DNA from: Dolosigranulum pigrum ATCC 51524 | GTDB lineage: Bacteria; Bacillota; Bacilli; Lactobacillales; Carnobacteriaceae_A | Length of the DNA: 64,000 nucleotides | NCBI RefSeq assembly: GCF_000245815.1 | Contig: NZ_JH601103.1 | Location: forward strand, 1,459,527 to 1,523,526 | Direction of reading: 5' to 3' | Shown: in pieces, positions 37,177 through 45,866 of the stretch | How the letters are laid out: each line of letters opens with the position of its first letter | Position numbering within the stretch: the first letter of the stretch is position 1 | The notes under the pieces: generated by a model | Seen by the model: only the letters and a program-made list of their open reading frames with translations | Database searches by the model: none | What the model was told of the DNA's origin: nothing | Made by a program: the position numbers and the translations under genes

Positions 37177-38205
37177 TTAGTTATTCATATCTGATGCTTG
37201 TAATTCTTGTTTTGATATAACCTGGAAATTCTTAAACACCTCCGCTCCTACAAATCCCATTATTGCACTAATAATGATACATCCTATTGAAGTTAATAGA
37301 ACTTGAACAATAGGGTTATAAGCAAACATAACGGCAAAACCTGCAATAGGAGTAGCTGTTCCTGGCGTATTATTCACCAATCCTACAAGCGCTATCAAAA
37401 TTCCACAACCAGCTCCTCCAAAAAAGTTTGTTACATATATTGGAATTGGATTGGCACTCGTTACATCAGCCTGAGTAAGTGGTTCAATGGCAAATGCAAT
37501 AGCATCCTTTTTTTCTCCCAAGTTTAGTTTACTGAATAGTAAAAAGTTCATAAAAGATGACCCAAAAACAGCTAATGCCCCAATAGCCATTGGAATACCT
37601 GTTAGTCCCAACATTGCTGTCAGTGCCATAGAACTAAGTGGCGCTGTTGCGACAACAGTTAATACACCTCCAAGGATCACTCCCATAATAATAGGATTTT
37701 TGTCTGCTGTAGAAATCAAAATATCTCCTATTGTTAATAATGTATTATCAACTACTGGCTCCATACCTTGGGCAATTAATCTAACTAATACAGGACCAAC
37801 CAGTATAATGATGATTAAATCTAGCCCACCAGGTATTTTCTTTCCCATCCACTTAACAATAAACGCCACTAAATATCCCGCAATAAATCCTGGAATAATC
37901 CCTGTACCATATGCGGCTAATCCAATTAATACGGAATAAGCCGGCGAAACACCAACAGCCATTGCAACAAGAATAGCAGCAGCAACTCCACTCAACTCAC
38001 CATTTATCATACCGACCTCTTCTAAAAATCCTAAACCAAGGACTTGACCAAGAAAAGAGCCATGAAATGCTTCAACCAAAAAACTTGCACATGCAGCAGA
38101 AGCTAATGCACCCATTGCTTTTGAACCATAAGGCGCTTTGTAATTAAAAAAGGTAAAAAATGCCAACACCGCTAGAAGCAATGCAGTCCCAATAAGTATA
38201 TCCAT
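37177..38205 (-). CDS. PfoR-like / EIIC-type integral membrane protein (PTS_EIIC_2 family)
   Basis: 342 aa from ATG 38205 with GGAGGG upstream; an ATG at 38220 overlaps that RBS. It has about nine to ten hydrophobic segments, glycine-rich. Motifs resemble the family of Clostridium perfringens PfoR and related EIIC-like proteins without PTS phosphorylation domains: YGSKAMGALASAACASFLVEAFHG, FNYKAPYG, and a C-terminal GFAVMFAYNP. Co-transcription with dsdA suggests it moves D-serine or a related compound, but this is inference from context; the family is often annotated as a putative toxin regulator. Confidence 0.7.
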   Translation of the reverse strand: MDILIGTALLLAVLAFFTFFNYKAPYGSKAMGALASAACASFLVEAFHGSFLGQVLGLGFLEEVGMINGELSGVAAAILVAMAVGVSPAYSVLIGLAAYGTGIIPGFIAGYLVAFIVKWMGKKIPGGLDLIIIILVGPVLVRLIAQGMEPVVDNTLLTIGDILISTADKNPIIMGVILGGVLTVVATAPLSSMALTAMLGLTGIPMAIGALAVFGSSFMNFLLFSKLNLGEKKDAIAFAIEPLTQADVTSANPIPIYVTNFFGGAGCGILIALVGLVNNTPGTATPIAGFAVMFAYNPIVQVLLTSIGCIIISAIMGFVGAEVFKNFQVISKQELQASDMNN

Positions 38206-38459
38206 CGTGAAACCCTCCATTTTTGTTTGTTAATTATTTATAAAATCTATCGCTATTGTATACATATAACTTAATAAAAGATTTTTATCATAAACATTGT
38301 GATAATCAAAAAATTCCTATCCAGATAATATCCTTTATGTAAAACAAAACACATAATCTAATGTTTATTCAATTATTCCTTTTAAATCCTGTTATATAAA
38401 CATACGTAAGTTCTACATAGAATTTTCATTATGAAAAGAAATCCCTTTCATTTCATCAC
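38206..38459 (-). promoter_or_regulatory. Long untranslated leader of the PfoR-like/dsdA operon
   Basis: About 255 nt between the predicted transcription start and the ATG. It begins with a hairpin ATGAAAGGGATTTCTTTTCAT (minus strand near 38418-38453) and contains a TGTATACA palindrome near 38256-38263. I recognise no known riboswitch. Confidence 0.4.
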
Positions 38460-38465
38460 AAATTT

Positions 38466-38493
38466 ATTATATCACATTATTTTATAATGTCAA
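38466..38493 (-). promoter_or_regulatory. Promoter of the PfoR-like/dsdA operon
   Basis: Minus strand perfect TTGACA (38488-38493) and perfect TATAAT (38466-38471) with a 16-nt spacer. Confidence 0.65.
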
Positions 38494-38598
38494 ATTTTAA
38501 AGTTAGTACAGATCTTTACATAAATGTTGTATATAACCCCTATTGGATTAATGGAGCGCATATTTCGTTAAGTTAACTAGCAACTCTTCTCTTTTATT

Positions 38599-38754
38599 TT
38601 AAGATTTGATAATCTGATCAACCAAAAATTTTAAATTTTTTGAATAGATATCTCTTTCTTTATGCTTATTTAGTTGGATTGATAACACACTCAAATATTT
38701 AACAATCAAATGTCGCAATTCCCGTACTTGTCTGCTGCTTGACCACTTGCCTTC
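38599..38754 (-). pseudogene. Possible gene remnant in the AT-rich spacer
   Basis: A minus-strand frame between TGA (38755-38757) and TAA (38599-38601) stays open for 51 codons and reads like protein: R-Q-V-R-E-L-R-H-L-I-V-K-Y-L-S-V-L then a charged helix ending L-V-D-Q-I-I-K-S. It has no RBS or ATG. The pattern reminds me of a piece of a helical regulator such as the middle of an AraC-type protein, but the AT-rich background could produce such a frame by chance. The remainder of the 38494-38760 spacer holds nothing I recognise. Confidence 0.3.
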
Positions 38755-38833
38755 TCATCTAGTTAGGATGTATGATACAATAATATCATAGCCAATTAAA
38801 GGAAAACTGTAACACCAAAGGAGCGACATTCAC

Positions 38834-39040
38834 ATGACCAAGACAGATAAAGAACTTGCCGTAGAAGTAGCGATTGCTTTAATCAAAGCCAATCCTCGCG
38901 ATAAGATTATCAATGATGATGGCAAAGAAATCGCCTTGCCGTCTCTCGATATTTCAAGTGCGAGCAATATTATCCGTCATATTTATGACACATTACAAAC
39001 CTTAGAAGATGAAGACCGTCCCCCTGCCCGTAAACTATAA
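38834..39040 (+). CDS. Conserved small hypothetical protein
   Basis: 68 aa with RBS AAAGGAG 9-10 nt before ATG. A putative promoter TTGCCT-18-TATGAT sits upstream (about 38746-38775). The sequence is acidic and predicted helical (M-T-K-T-D-K-E-L-A-V-E-V at the start; R-H-I-Y-D-T-L-Q-T-L-E-D-E-D near the end), with no membrane segment. I do not recognise a function. It is a single-gene transcript closed by the structured terminator at 39061. Confidence 0.75.
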   Translation: MTKTDKELAVEVAIALIKANPRDKIINDDGKEIALPSLDISSASNIIRHIYDTLQTLEDEDRPPARKL

Positions 39041-39060
39041 AACTTAATAAAACTAAAAAG

Positions 39061-39120
39061 CACTCAATCCCCCCAACATAGCTGCATTATTGCAATCAAG
39101 TTGGCTGGATTGAGTGATTT
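39061..39120. terminator. Bidirectional structured terminator between the 68-aa gene and smpB
   Basis: Outer stem CACTCAATCC / GGATTGAGTG, inner stem CCAAC / GTTGG, and a third small TGCA-TTAT-TGCA hairpin at the tip, flanked by A- and T-rich runs on both sides. Confidence 0.8.
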
Positions 39121-39122
39121 TA

Positions 39123-39584
39123 TTAATAGCGGTCTTTATATTCACGACGAATACGGCGTTCTTGTTCACGGCGCTTAATCGTCTCACGTTTGTCATATTG
39201 TTTTTTCCCTTTAGCCAGTCCAATCAAGACTTTCGCCACACCATTTTTGATATAGACTTTTAGTGGCACGAGCGTAATACCGTCTTGTTGCACTTGACCC
39301 AATAAGCTATCGATTTCACGACGATGTAAGAGTAACTTACGCTTCCGGAGTGGATCATGGTTGAACTGATTCCCTTCTTTAAACGGGGCAATATGCACAT
39401 TGTACAACCACATTTCGTTCCGGCTCACACTGGCATAACCATCTTTTAAGTTAATTTGGTGATTGCGAATGGACTTAATCTCGGTTCCTTGTAGCACAAT
39501 ACCTGCTTCTACCGTATCCAATACCGTATACTCATGACGCGCCTTGCGATTTTCTGTAATTAAATTACCATTCCCTTTTGGCAT
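39123..39584 (-). CDS. smpB: SsrA-binding protein SmpB
   Basis: 153 aa from ATG 39584, directly behind AGAGGAGGAG; an ATG at 39617 would add 11 residues across that RBS. The OB-fold carries ENRKARHEY, GIVLQGTEIKSIR and the basic C-terminal tail KQYDKRETIKRREQERRIRR that enters the decoding site. It works with tmRNA in ribosome rescue. No ssrA gene is visible near it, although smpB and ssrA are often adjacent. Confidence 0.96.
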   Translation of the reverse strand: MPKGNGNLITENRKARHEYTVLDTVEAGIVLQGTEIKSIRNHQINLKDGYASVSRNEMWLYNVHIAPFKEGNQFNHDPLRKRKLLLHRREIDSLLGQVQQDGITLVPLKVYIKNGVAKVLIGLAKGKKQYDKRETIKRREQERRIRREYKDRY

Positions 39585-39624
39585 AAAATCTCCTCCTCTA
39601 CTATTCTCTTGATTCAAGCTATAA

Positions 39625-40335
39625 CTACATTAAATTCATCATGGCGATAAATGAAACAATATTATTCAACATATGGAAAGCGATAGATTCATTCAAGTTG
39701 TCTCGGCGTAAACGCATGTACAACATCACTGCACTCATACCGCCATACATAAGCCAGCCTTCGATGCCAGTCGGTACGTGAATTAAAGCAAACAAAATAC
39801 TTCCAATAATATAAGCTATCCACGAACGCCCCAGCGATCTCGGCACCAGTTCACGAAAAATTACTTCTTCTACGACTGGTGCAACTAATACAACTAAGAA
39901 AAACATGGCAACCGGCTGCTGAGCAACTGACTCTTCAATCAAAAGCTGATTCATCTGCTCTTGTCCTTCGAACAAATATTGCACACTAACATTAAGACCA
40001 ATAACAACTAAGTAACCTAATCCCAATGGTAAATAATCAAGCTCCTCAATCCGTTCCCACAAATTATAAGGTGAATAGCGATTAGCAATGAAGTAAGCAA
40101 AATAGGATAACCCAAAGGCTCCCGCAACCGTCATTACTGTCACAATATAAGGAAAAACAGTTAACTCTTCTCCAAAATCCCTTCGCAACAACGGGGTTAT
40201 CATGGGCAACACAGTCAACAGTTGTTGTAAGATAACCAACAAAACGGCTAGCCAGAAATAGGCCGATACAATAAATTGCCACGGTTTAAATCCTTTTATC
40301 ACTGACAGATTATGGTGTTTATATGATTCATTCAT
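39625..40335 (-). CDS. CPBP-family intramembrane metalloprotease
   Basis: 236 aa from ATG 40335 (8 nt after GGGAGGGG; the ATG at 40341 is too close). Six or more membrane helices. Catalytic CPBP/Abi motifs: EEVIFRELVPRSL (EExxxR), ALIHVPTG and a late HMLNN. In Lactobacillales such proteins are linked to bacteriocin self-immunity or protein prenyl-type processing, but no bacteriocin gene lies nearby. It is inserted between rnr and smpB, which are usually adjacent. Confidence 0.85.
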   Translation of the reverse strand: MNESYKHHNLSVIKGFKPWQFIVSAYFWLAVLLVILQQLLTVLPMITPLLRRDFGEELTVFPYIVTVMTVAGAFGLSYFAYFIANRYSPYNLWERIEELDYLPLGLGYLVVIGLNVSVQYLFEGQEQMNQLLIEESVAQQPVAMFFLVVLVAPVVEEVIFRELVPRSLGRSWIAYIIGSILFALIHVPTGIEGWLMYGGMSAVMLYMRLRRDNLNESIAFHMLNNIVSFIAMMNLM

Positions 40336-40353
40336 TGACATTTCCCCTCCCTA

Positions 40354-42723
40354 TTATTTATCTTTTTGAACAATTTTGAAATCATGTCGTCGGTTCTTTT
40401 GTGATTTCTTTTTCTTCTTTTTAGATTTTTTATGTTGCTTACTTGCTGGTTTATTCTGGTGATGTTTTGACTGACTTGATTTTGATTTATGGTGTTGTTT
40501 TTGTCGATGAATTTTTTTATGGTGTTTGTCTGTCGGCTTATCACCCTTTGCGAAGTCTTCTACGATGGAGAAGTCAATTTGAACCTCTTCCACATCTGCG
40601 CGCATCAGTTTCACTTTAATCGGTTGACCAATGCGGAAGACTTTTCCAGTTCGTTCACCGATCATTACTAAATGATCTTCATTGAACTTATAATAATCAT
40701 CGTCCATCATCGAGACGTGGACCAGCCCTTCAACGGTATTGGGCAATTGAATAAACATACCAAAGCCCGTAATCGAAATAATTGTCCCCATGAATTCTTG
40801 GCCTACTTTATCCGCCATAAATTCCGTCTTCTTCAATTCATCGGTTTCACGTTCTGCATCAATCGCGCGACGTTCCGCCTCAGAGCTATGTTTAGCCATA
40901 TCAGATAGACGTGACGCCCAGCGTTTCTTATCTTGCTGACTACGACCGACTTCATCATAATAATGAATCAAGCGGTGTAGAATCAAGTCAGGATAACGAC
41001 GAATAGGTGAGGTGAAGTGAGAATAATAATCTGCCCCCAGACCATAGTGGCCGATTGGATCGACATCATAGCGCGCTTGTTGCATTGATCGAAGCAACAG
41101 CATACTAATAACCGCTTCATACGGTTCATCTTTAATGCGGTCCATTACTCCTTGTAAATCTTTTGGCGTAATCGAGTCTTTAGAAGCTTGCACCGTTAAG
41201 CCAAAGGTGGTAATAAATTCCAAGAACCGCTTCATCTTGCTCTCATCCGGTTGTTCATGGACACGGTATAAGATGGGTAAGTCAGCCTTACTATAGTGCT
41301 CAGACACGGTTTCATTGGCTGCTAGCATGAAGGACTCAATTAGACGCTCACCTACTCGACGTTCGCGCAACTCAATATCAATCGCTTTTCCGTCTTTATC
41401 GACAATAATTTTTGCCTCATCCGAATCAAAATCAATTGCTCCACGATGGCGACGTTTTTGTTCTAAAATATGGTGTAATTCTGCCATCTCTTCTAACATG
41501 GGCACCAATGATTGATACTGTTTTCTTGTTTGTGGATGTTTTTCTTCCAAAATATGGTTAACAGCTTCATATGTCATTCGTTCTACTGAACGAATCACAC
41601 TTGGGAAGATATCATACGCCACAACATTCCCTTGTTGATTAATTTCCATCTCACAACTCAGTGTCAGCCGATCTACCTTAGGATGAAGCGAACAGATTCC
41701 ATTCGATAAGCGCTGTGGTAACATAGGAATCACACGGTCCGTTAAGTACGAACTTGTTCCTCGTTCGAAAGCTTCCTTATCAAGGGCTGAATCTTCTCTC
41801 ACATAATGTGACACATCAGCAATATGAACGCCCAGCTGGAAATGTCCATTATCCAAGCGCTCAACTGTCACTGCATCATCCAAGTCTTTGGCATCAGCAC
41901 CATCGATCGTAATAATTTGTTGGCCACGAAGATCACGCCGTCCCTTAAGATCCGCTGCTGAAATCTGATCCGGCACTTGCTCCGCTTCTGCAAGTACTTC
42001 ATCTGGGAACTTCGAGCGAATATTGTGTTTGTGCACAATGGATAAGATTTCAATACCCGGCTCATCTTTATGACCAATCGTTTCGGTGACGACACCTCGC
42101 ATATCCTCACCTTTATATGCTGGATAATGCGTAATATCAACACTAACAATTTCCCCACGCGTCGGGTTCAATCCATTCATCTCAATTTGGATAATATGCT
42201 CTGGCCCTTTTTTCAGCTTAGCTTTCACATAACCATATAAATTATAATCAGCTATTTCGTCATCCGTATAGGGAATAAATTCCCCAATCACTTGTTCTGT
42301 CTTGCGTTCAATAATTCTCGTAATTTTACCTTCTGCCGAGCGTTTACCACTCGGATCCGGTGCTTCAGTAATTTCAACTTCCACCGTATCCCCGTCGAAC
42401 GCCAGCTTAGTTGCTTTCGCGGGTACGAAGATATCGTCAATCCCCTCATCTTCAACCATAACAAAACCAAAACCGCGATCCGTGCCACTGAAGGTGCCGA
42501 CTATTGAATCAGGCAATCGCTTCAAGCGCAGGCGCCCATCTCCGAGCATCTCAATCTTCTCTTCCCGCTCTAAAGTAGCCAGCGCCTTCACTTGTCGCTT
42601 AAACTGCGCAGAATCATGATTATTGAATTTATTCGTCACATCATTTACTTCTATACTCTCACGATTATCTTGTTCAATATAATCAATAATCGCTTGTTTA
42701 AATCGTTCAAAATCTTTTGACAT
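40354..42723 (-). CDS. rnr: Ribonuclease R
   Basis: 789 aa. N-terminal winged helix and cold-shock domains, the RNB catalytic core with IDGADAKDLDDAVTVE and GVHIADVSHYV, a C-terminal S1 domain (GTIISITGFGMFIQLPN), and a highly basic, Lys/His-rich tail of about 60 residues. It degrades structured RNA 3' to 5' and clears tmRNA-tagged messages, consistent with the secG-est-rnr-smpB neighbourhood. Confidence 0.97.
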   Translation of the reverse strand: MSKDFERFKQAIIDYIEQDNRESIEVNDVTNKFNNHDSAQFKRQVKALATLEREEKIEMLGDGRLRLKRLPDSIVGTFSGTDRGFGFVMVEDEGIDDIFVPAKATKLAFDGDTVEVEITEAPDPSGKRSAEGKITRIIERKTEQVIGEFIPYTDDEIADYNLYGYVKAKLKKGPEHIIQIEMNGLNPTRGEIVSVDITHYPAYKGEDMRGVVTETIGHKDEPGIEILSIVHKHNIRSKFPDEVLAEAEQVPDQISAADLKGRRDLRGQQIITIDGADAKDLDDAVTVERLDNGHFQLGVHIADVSHYVREDSALDKEAFERGTSSYLTDRVIPMLPQRLSNGICSLHPKVDRLTLSCEMEINQQGNVVAYDIFPSVIRSVERMTYEAVNHILEEKHPQTRKQYQSLVPMLEEMAELHHILEQKRRHRGAIDFDSDEAKIIVDKDGKAIDIELRERRVGERLIESFMLAANETVSEHYSKADLPILYRVHEQPDESKMKRFLEFITTFGLTVQASKDSITPKDLQGVMDRIKDEPYEAVISMLLLRSMQQARYDVDPIGHYGLGADYYSHFTSPIRRYPDLILHRLIHYYDEVGRSQQDKKRWASRLSDMAKHSSEAERRAIDAERETDELKKTEFMADKVGQEFMGTIISITGFGMFIQLPNTVEGLVHVSMMDDDYYKFNEDHLVMIGERTGKVFRIGQPIKVKLMRADVEEVQIDFSIVEDFAKGDKPTDKHHKKIHRQKQHHKSKSSQSKHHQNKPASKQHKKSKKKKKKSQKNRRHDFKIVQKDK

Positions 42724-42737
42724 ATTATCCGTCCTTT

Positions 42738-43469
42738 TTATCCTAAATTATTTAGGAATTCCTTCACATCATCTCTCAACTTACGACCCACTGATCCAAT
42801 CGTAATAACGTGACCGCCATCTTCATACCACTTGAAAGTCACAGTAGCTTGCTGTAGTTCATCTACAAATTGCCGTGCATGCTTAGGATCAATTAACTGA
42901 TCTTGTGCCCCTTGCCCTACAAAAACATTACCGACATAATTTTTATAGGCCGGGATTAAGTCCGCCTTAAACTCATTGAGATGCTGCATTACTTGCTTCA
43001 GTTTGTCCATTGCCTGAGCAGCTTCCTGTTCAACTTCTTGTTGAGAATAACCTAATTCAACTTTCCCCGCTTTAAACCACTGCTTAAACTGCCCACTAAT
43101 ATCATCATGGTCATTAATCATCACCGGTGAACTAAAAATACCGAATGAAGCAAGATCATCATTTTCCATTGCTAAAGCTGTTGTAACAATACCGCCAAGT
43201 GATAGGCCAAAAATAGAAATATGCTCATAGCCTTCACTTCGTATAAAGTTCAACGCCTCACGCCCATCTTCCAACCAATCTTCTATATCATATTTAAAGA
43301 TATCAGCCGGATCATCTGTCCCATGCCCTGATAAAGTTGGTGCATAGATGGTATAGCCTTGCTTCGTTAACTCACGTGCTAAGCCCGTAAAATCATCTGG
43401 CGTACTCGTATACGCATGTAATAAAATAACTGCATGTTGACCGTGTTGTTGATACACTGTTTTTGTCAC
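42738..43469 (-). CDS. est: Alpha/beta hydrolase, carboxylesterase (Est/YvaK type)
   Basis: 243 aa. Nucleophile elbow GLSLGG, oxyanion region LLHAYTSTPDDF, Asp in GAQDQLIDPKHA and catalytic His in GGHVIT; the arrangement matches the small carboxylesterases conserved between secG and rnr in Firmicutes. GTG start at 43469 with AAGGAG. Natural substrate unknown. Confidence 0.88.
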   Translation of the reverse strand: MTKTVYQQHGQHAVILLHAYTSTPDDFTGLARELTKQGYTIYAPTLSGHGTDDPADIFKYDIEDWLEDGREALNFIRSEGYEHISIFGLSLGGIVTTALAMENDDLASFGIFSSPVMINDHDDISGQFKQWFKAGKVELGYSQQEVEQEAAQAMDKLKQVMQHLNEFKADLIPAYKNYVGNVFVGQGAQDQLIDPKHARQFVDELQQATVTFKWYEDGGHVITIGSVGRKLRDDVKEFLNNLG

Positions 43470-43573
43470 GTTCTAATTCTCCTTCGCATTACTTTAAAAA
43501 AGAGCATCCCGTAAGAATTGTCAATCCACTAACAACTCTGTAACGGTCTACTCTTCACAAATATATGTTCACA

Positions 43574-43804
43574 TTAAGATAATTTCGATAGAACAAAGGC
43601 AATCCCGAAAAACAAAATTAAGCATACAATTGTTACTTTAATTAGGAATGCTTCAAATCCTCTAGCCTTTTGTTGTCCAAAAAGCTCATCACTGCCTCCC
43701 ATAAATGCATTGGATGCATTCTGAGTTTTTGTTGGCTGTAGAGCAATCGCAATAATCGTTATAATAGATAAGACTAACATAGCCGTTAACAATATTTCAT
43801 ACAT
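43574..43804 (-). CDS. secG: Preprotein translocase subunit SecG
   Basis: 76 aa with two membrane helices (about 3-22 and 52-73) separated by a polar loop, FMGGSDELFG, which is the SecG signature. RBS AAAGGAGG is 11 nt before ATG. It heads the secG-est-rnr group. A weak imperfect hairpin with six T (about 43495-43550) follows, possibly limiting read-through into est. Confidence 0.93.
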   Translation of the reverse strand: MYEILLTAMLVLSIITIIAIALQPTKTQNASNAFMGGSDELFGQQKARGFEAFLIKVTIVCLILFFGIAFVLSKLS

Positions 43805-43870
43805 CTGAAGAGTGGCCTCCTTTATCTAGACTCTTTTCCTATTCTATCACATCTCATGCATTATTAGCAA

Positions 43871-44521
43871 CTAAAACTCGGCTTCAAATTCAGGCGGTGT
43901 TACTTGATCTGTAATATTCTCACCCGTCGCTGCATTATAGTATAAGAAATCGCCTCCTTTAATAATCTCGTACACATCAACATTCAACTCATCATCATGA
44001 TACAAATTAAAGCTGACAATCTTATCATCACCAGCATCTTCAGCCGCTTGACGAACCATATCAAAAGGCGAAATCACTTCCCACAGCTCAACAATATCGA
44101 GAATTTCAGGTGAATCTTCGCGCGCAATGTTAAGTATTTCACCGGTCTCAGCATCCATGTCCATATAATAATGCTCAGCCCCATCCCAAATATAGAGCTT
44201 CAGAATAAACTTACCGTCAACTTGCTCAATCGCTAGACGATCCATATTAACAATGACATTCTCCACACTATTTCGGTAAGTCTCGCGAATCTCAGCACCG
44301 GTTAATGTCAGATTAGCTTCGTTCAAATCTTGATCAGTCTCTAGATCATAGTGCACTTTCTTCTCAGGTTCAGACGCTTCTTCATTCAATTCTACCACAC
44401 GAGTTTCGTCTTCTTGCACTTGTTCAGTCTCTGCGTTATCTACTTCGGTTGGTGCTTCTGCTTCTTTTGCACATGCCCCTAGCACCAACAGAGAACTCAA
44501 CACTAATAGCTTCAGTTTCAC
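43871..44521 (-). CDS. PepSY-domain lipoprotein
   Basis: 216 aa from GTG 44521; the ATG at 44530 touches the Shine-Dalgarno GAAGG. The signal peptide ends in the lipobox LGAC, followed by a Glu-rich spacer and two PepSY-type modules (about 70-135 and 145-210), each ending in the D-A-E-T-G-E-I or N-A-A-T-G-E-N turn. PepSY proteins are thought to modulate extracytoplasmic proteases; the specific partner is unknown. Confidence 0.8.
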   Translation of the reverse strand: MKLKLLVLSSLLVLGACAKEAEAPTEVDNAETEQVQEDETRVVELNEEASEPEKKVHYDLETDQDLNEANLTLTGAEIRETYRNSVENVIVNMDRLAIEQVDGKFILKLYIWDGAEHYYMDMDAETGEILNIAREDSPEILDIVELWEVISPFDMVRQAAEDAGDDKIVSFNLYHDDELNVDVYEIIKGGDFLYYNAATGENITDQVTPPEFEAEF

Positions 44522-44549
44522 ATCTATCATCCTTCGTCCATTTTGCTCA

Positions 44550-44579
44550 ACTATACCATAAATACCCCTGTAAACTCAA
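44550..44579 (-). promoter_or_regulatory. Promoter of the PepSY lipoprotein
   Basis: Minus strand TTGAGT (44574-44579), 18 nt, TATAGT (44550-44555). Divergent from the niaR promoter. Confidence 0.5.
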
Positions 44580-44603
44580 AAATTCTACATTATCTAGCCA
44601 CAG

Positions 44604-44632
44604 TTGGTCTTAAAAACAAATCATGGTATACT
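44604..44632 (+). promoter_or_regulatory. Promoter of niaR
   Basis: TTGGTC (44604-44609), 17 nt, TATACT (44627-44632). The niaR ATG lies 35 nt downstream behind AGAAAGGA. Confidence 0.6.
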
Positions 44633-44666
44633 CTAATTGCAAACAAAAATAGAAAGGATATATTTT

Positions 44667-45194
44667 ATGAATGCTAAGCAACGTCGCGAAAAAATCATAG
44701 CCCTCCTCACTCATGCTGTCAGCACAATCACCGCCTCGCAATTAGCAGATGAATTTGGCGTTAGCCGTCAAATTATCGTCTCTGATATTGCCGTCCTTCG
44801 CGCAAAGAATTACGACATCACATCCACCAATCGCGGGTACCGCCTCACAAAAAATATAGAGCAAGCCACTAATCTTTATAAAGGAAAAGTAGCCGTCCAA
44901 CATACAGCTGAACAAACATTTTCTGAATTGCATGCTATCATTAATGCGGGCGGTATCTTGTATGACATTCAGATTGATCATCCCGTCTATGGACTTATTA
45001 CCGCTCCTTTACACATCGAACACCCCTCTGATATTAACCACTTTATGGAAGAAATGTCCCATCAGAAGGGCGAACTCCTTAGCTCATTGACCAATGGCGT
45101 TCACATTCATACGATCGGCGCTAAATCACCTGATCACTTCGCAACTATTAAAGCTGCTTTGGATAAACTCGGCATCTTAGTGGATGAACAATAA
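44667..45194 (+). CDS. niaR: Niacin-responsive transcriptional repressor NiaR (HTH + 3H domain)
   Basis: 175 aa. The N-terminal winged helix (ITASQLADEFGVSRQIIVSDIAVLRAKNYDI, HTH_11 type) is followed by a 3H domain with conserved histidines (ELHAIINAGG, DIQIDHPVYG, HIHTIGAKSPDHF). The start at ATG 44667 follows AGAAAGGA; an upstream in-frame start at 44637 lies in the promoter. The family represses NAD precursor uptake and synthesis genes when niacin is abundant. niaX follows by 111 nt with its own promoter. Confidence 0.88.
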   Translation: MNAKQRREKIIALLTHAVSTITASQLADEFGVSRQIIVSDIAVLRAKNYDITSTNRGYRLTKNIEQATNLYKGKVAVQHTAEQTFSELHAIINAGGILYDIQIDHPVYGLITAPLHIEHPSDINHFMEEMSHQKGELLSSLTNGVHIHTIGAKSPDHFATIKAALDKLGILVDEQ

Positions 45195-45230
45195 AATAGC
45201 TGATTAATAACTCTGAACTTTACACACAAT

Positions 45231-45260
45231 TTGACACTAAAGTCGACTATGTGCTATACT
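45231..45260 (+). promoter_or_regulatory. Promoter of niaX
   Basis: Perfect TTGACA (45231-45236), 18 nt, TATACT (45255-45260). The flanking ACACA..TGACACT region is a plausible place for a NiaR operator but I cannot assert a match. Confidence 0.65.
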
Positions 45261-45305
45261 CATTTTAATCGATAAATATTATTCAGATGAAATGAGGAAG
45301 ATGCT

Positions 45306-45854
45306 ATGACTACTCGAACTGCCCCATCCACTAGAGAACTCACCTTGGCGGCTATGTTAACTGCATTGGCCATCTTTATTCCTATGGTGATGCCTATTCG
45401 CCTGATTATTGGCCCGGCCTCTTACACACTAGCTAGCCACTTGCCTATTTTCTTAGCCATGTTTATTAAACCACGTGTTGGTATCATTGCCGCAATTGGG
45501 GCTACAATAGGATTTTTAATTGCTGGCTTACCCATTGTGATTGTCCTTCGTGCAGCTTCACACTTAATTTTTGCTGCAATTGGCGCTTATTACTTGCAAG
45601 CTCATCCAACCACTTTAAACATCCCCAAAAAGCGGTACTTTTTCAGCTTTTGGCTCAATATCATTCATGCTTTAGCTGAAGTCGTTGTCGTCGCTCTAAT
45701 GACAAACCAAGCCGGTGTCGAAGTCAATTACTTCTATATGCTGGGGATCTTGATCGGCGTCGGCACCTTAATTCATGGGATGGTAGACCTGGAACTCGCT
45801 TATTTCTTTGCCCATACCATCTCACAACGAACGCGCCATCAATTACTCCCGTAG
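45306..45854 (+). CDS. niaX: Niacin ECF transporter S component NiaX
   Basis: 182 aa with five to six membrane helices and the S-component pattern LTLAAMLTALAIFIPMVMP at the N-terminus. It binds niacin and uses the shared EcfAA'T module, which is not in this window. Substrate is inferred from adjacency to niaR, the classic Lactobacillales pair. Confidence 0.82.
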   Translation: MTTRTAPSTRELTLAAMLTALAIFIPMVMPIRLIIGPASYTLASHLPIFLAMFIKPRVGIIAAIGATIGFLIAGLPIVIVLRAASHLIFAAIGAYYLQAHPTTLNIPKKRYFFSFWLNIIHALAEVVVVALMTNQAGVEVNYFYMLGILIGVGTLIHGMVDLELAYFFAHTISQRTRHQLLP

Positions 45855-45866
45855 TGCGGCATAGTA

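Noticed and set aside
37487..37939. Plus-strand 150-codon frame opposite the PfoR-like gene
   Set aside because: Antisense shadow with no RBS; the minus-strand frame has the membrane-protein pattern and promoter.
38281..38370. 27-codon frame within the leader of the PfoR-like gene
   Set aside because: No RBS before its ATG and low-complexity AT-rich composition; kept as unproven.
38994..39122. tmRNA (ssrA) next to smpB
   Set aside because: The spacer holds only a terminator; neither the tRNA-like end nor a tag-peptide frame is visible here or in other spacers.
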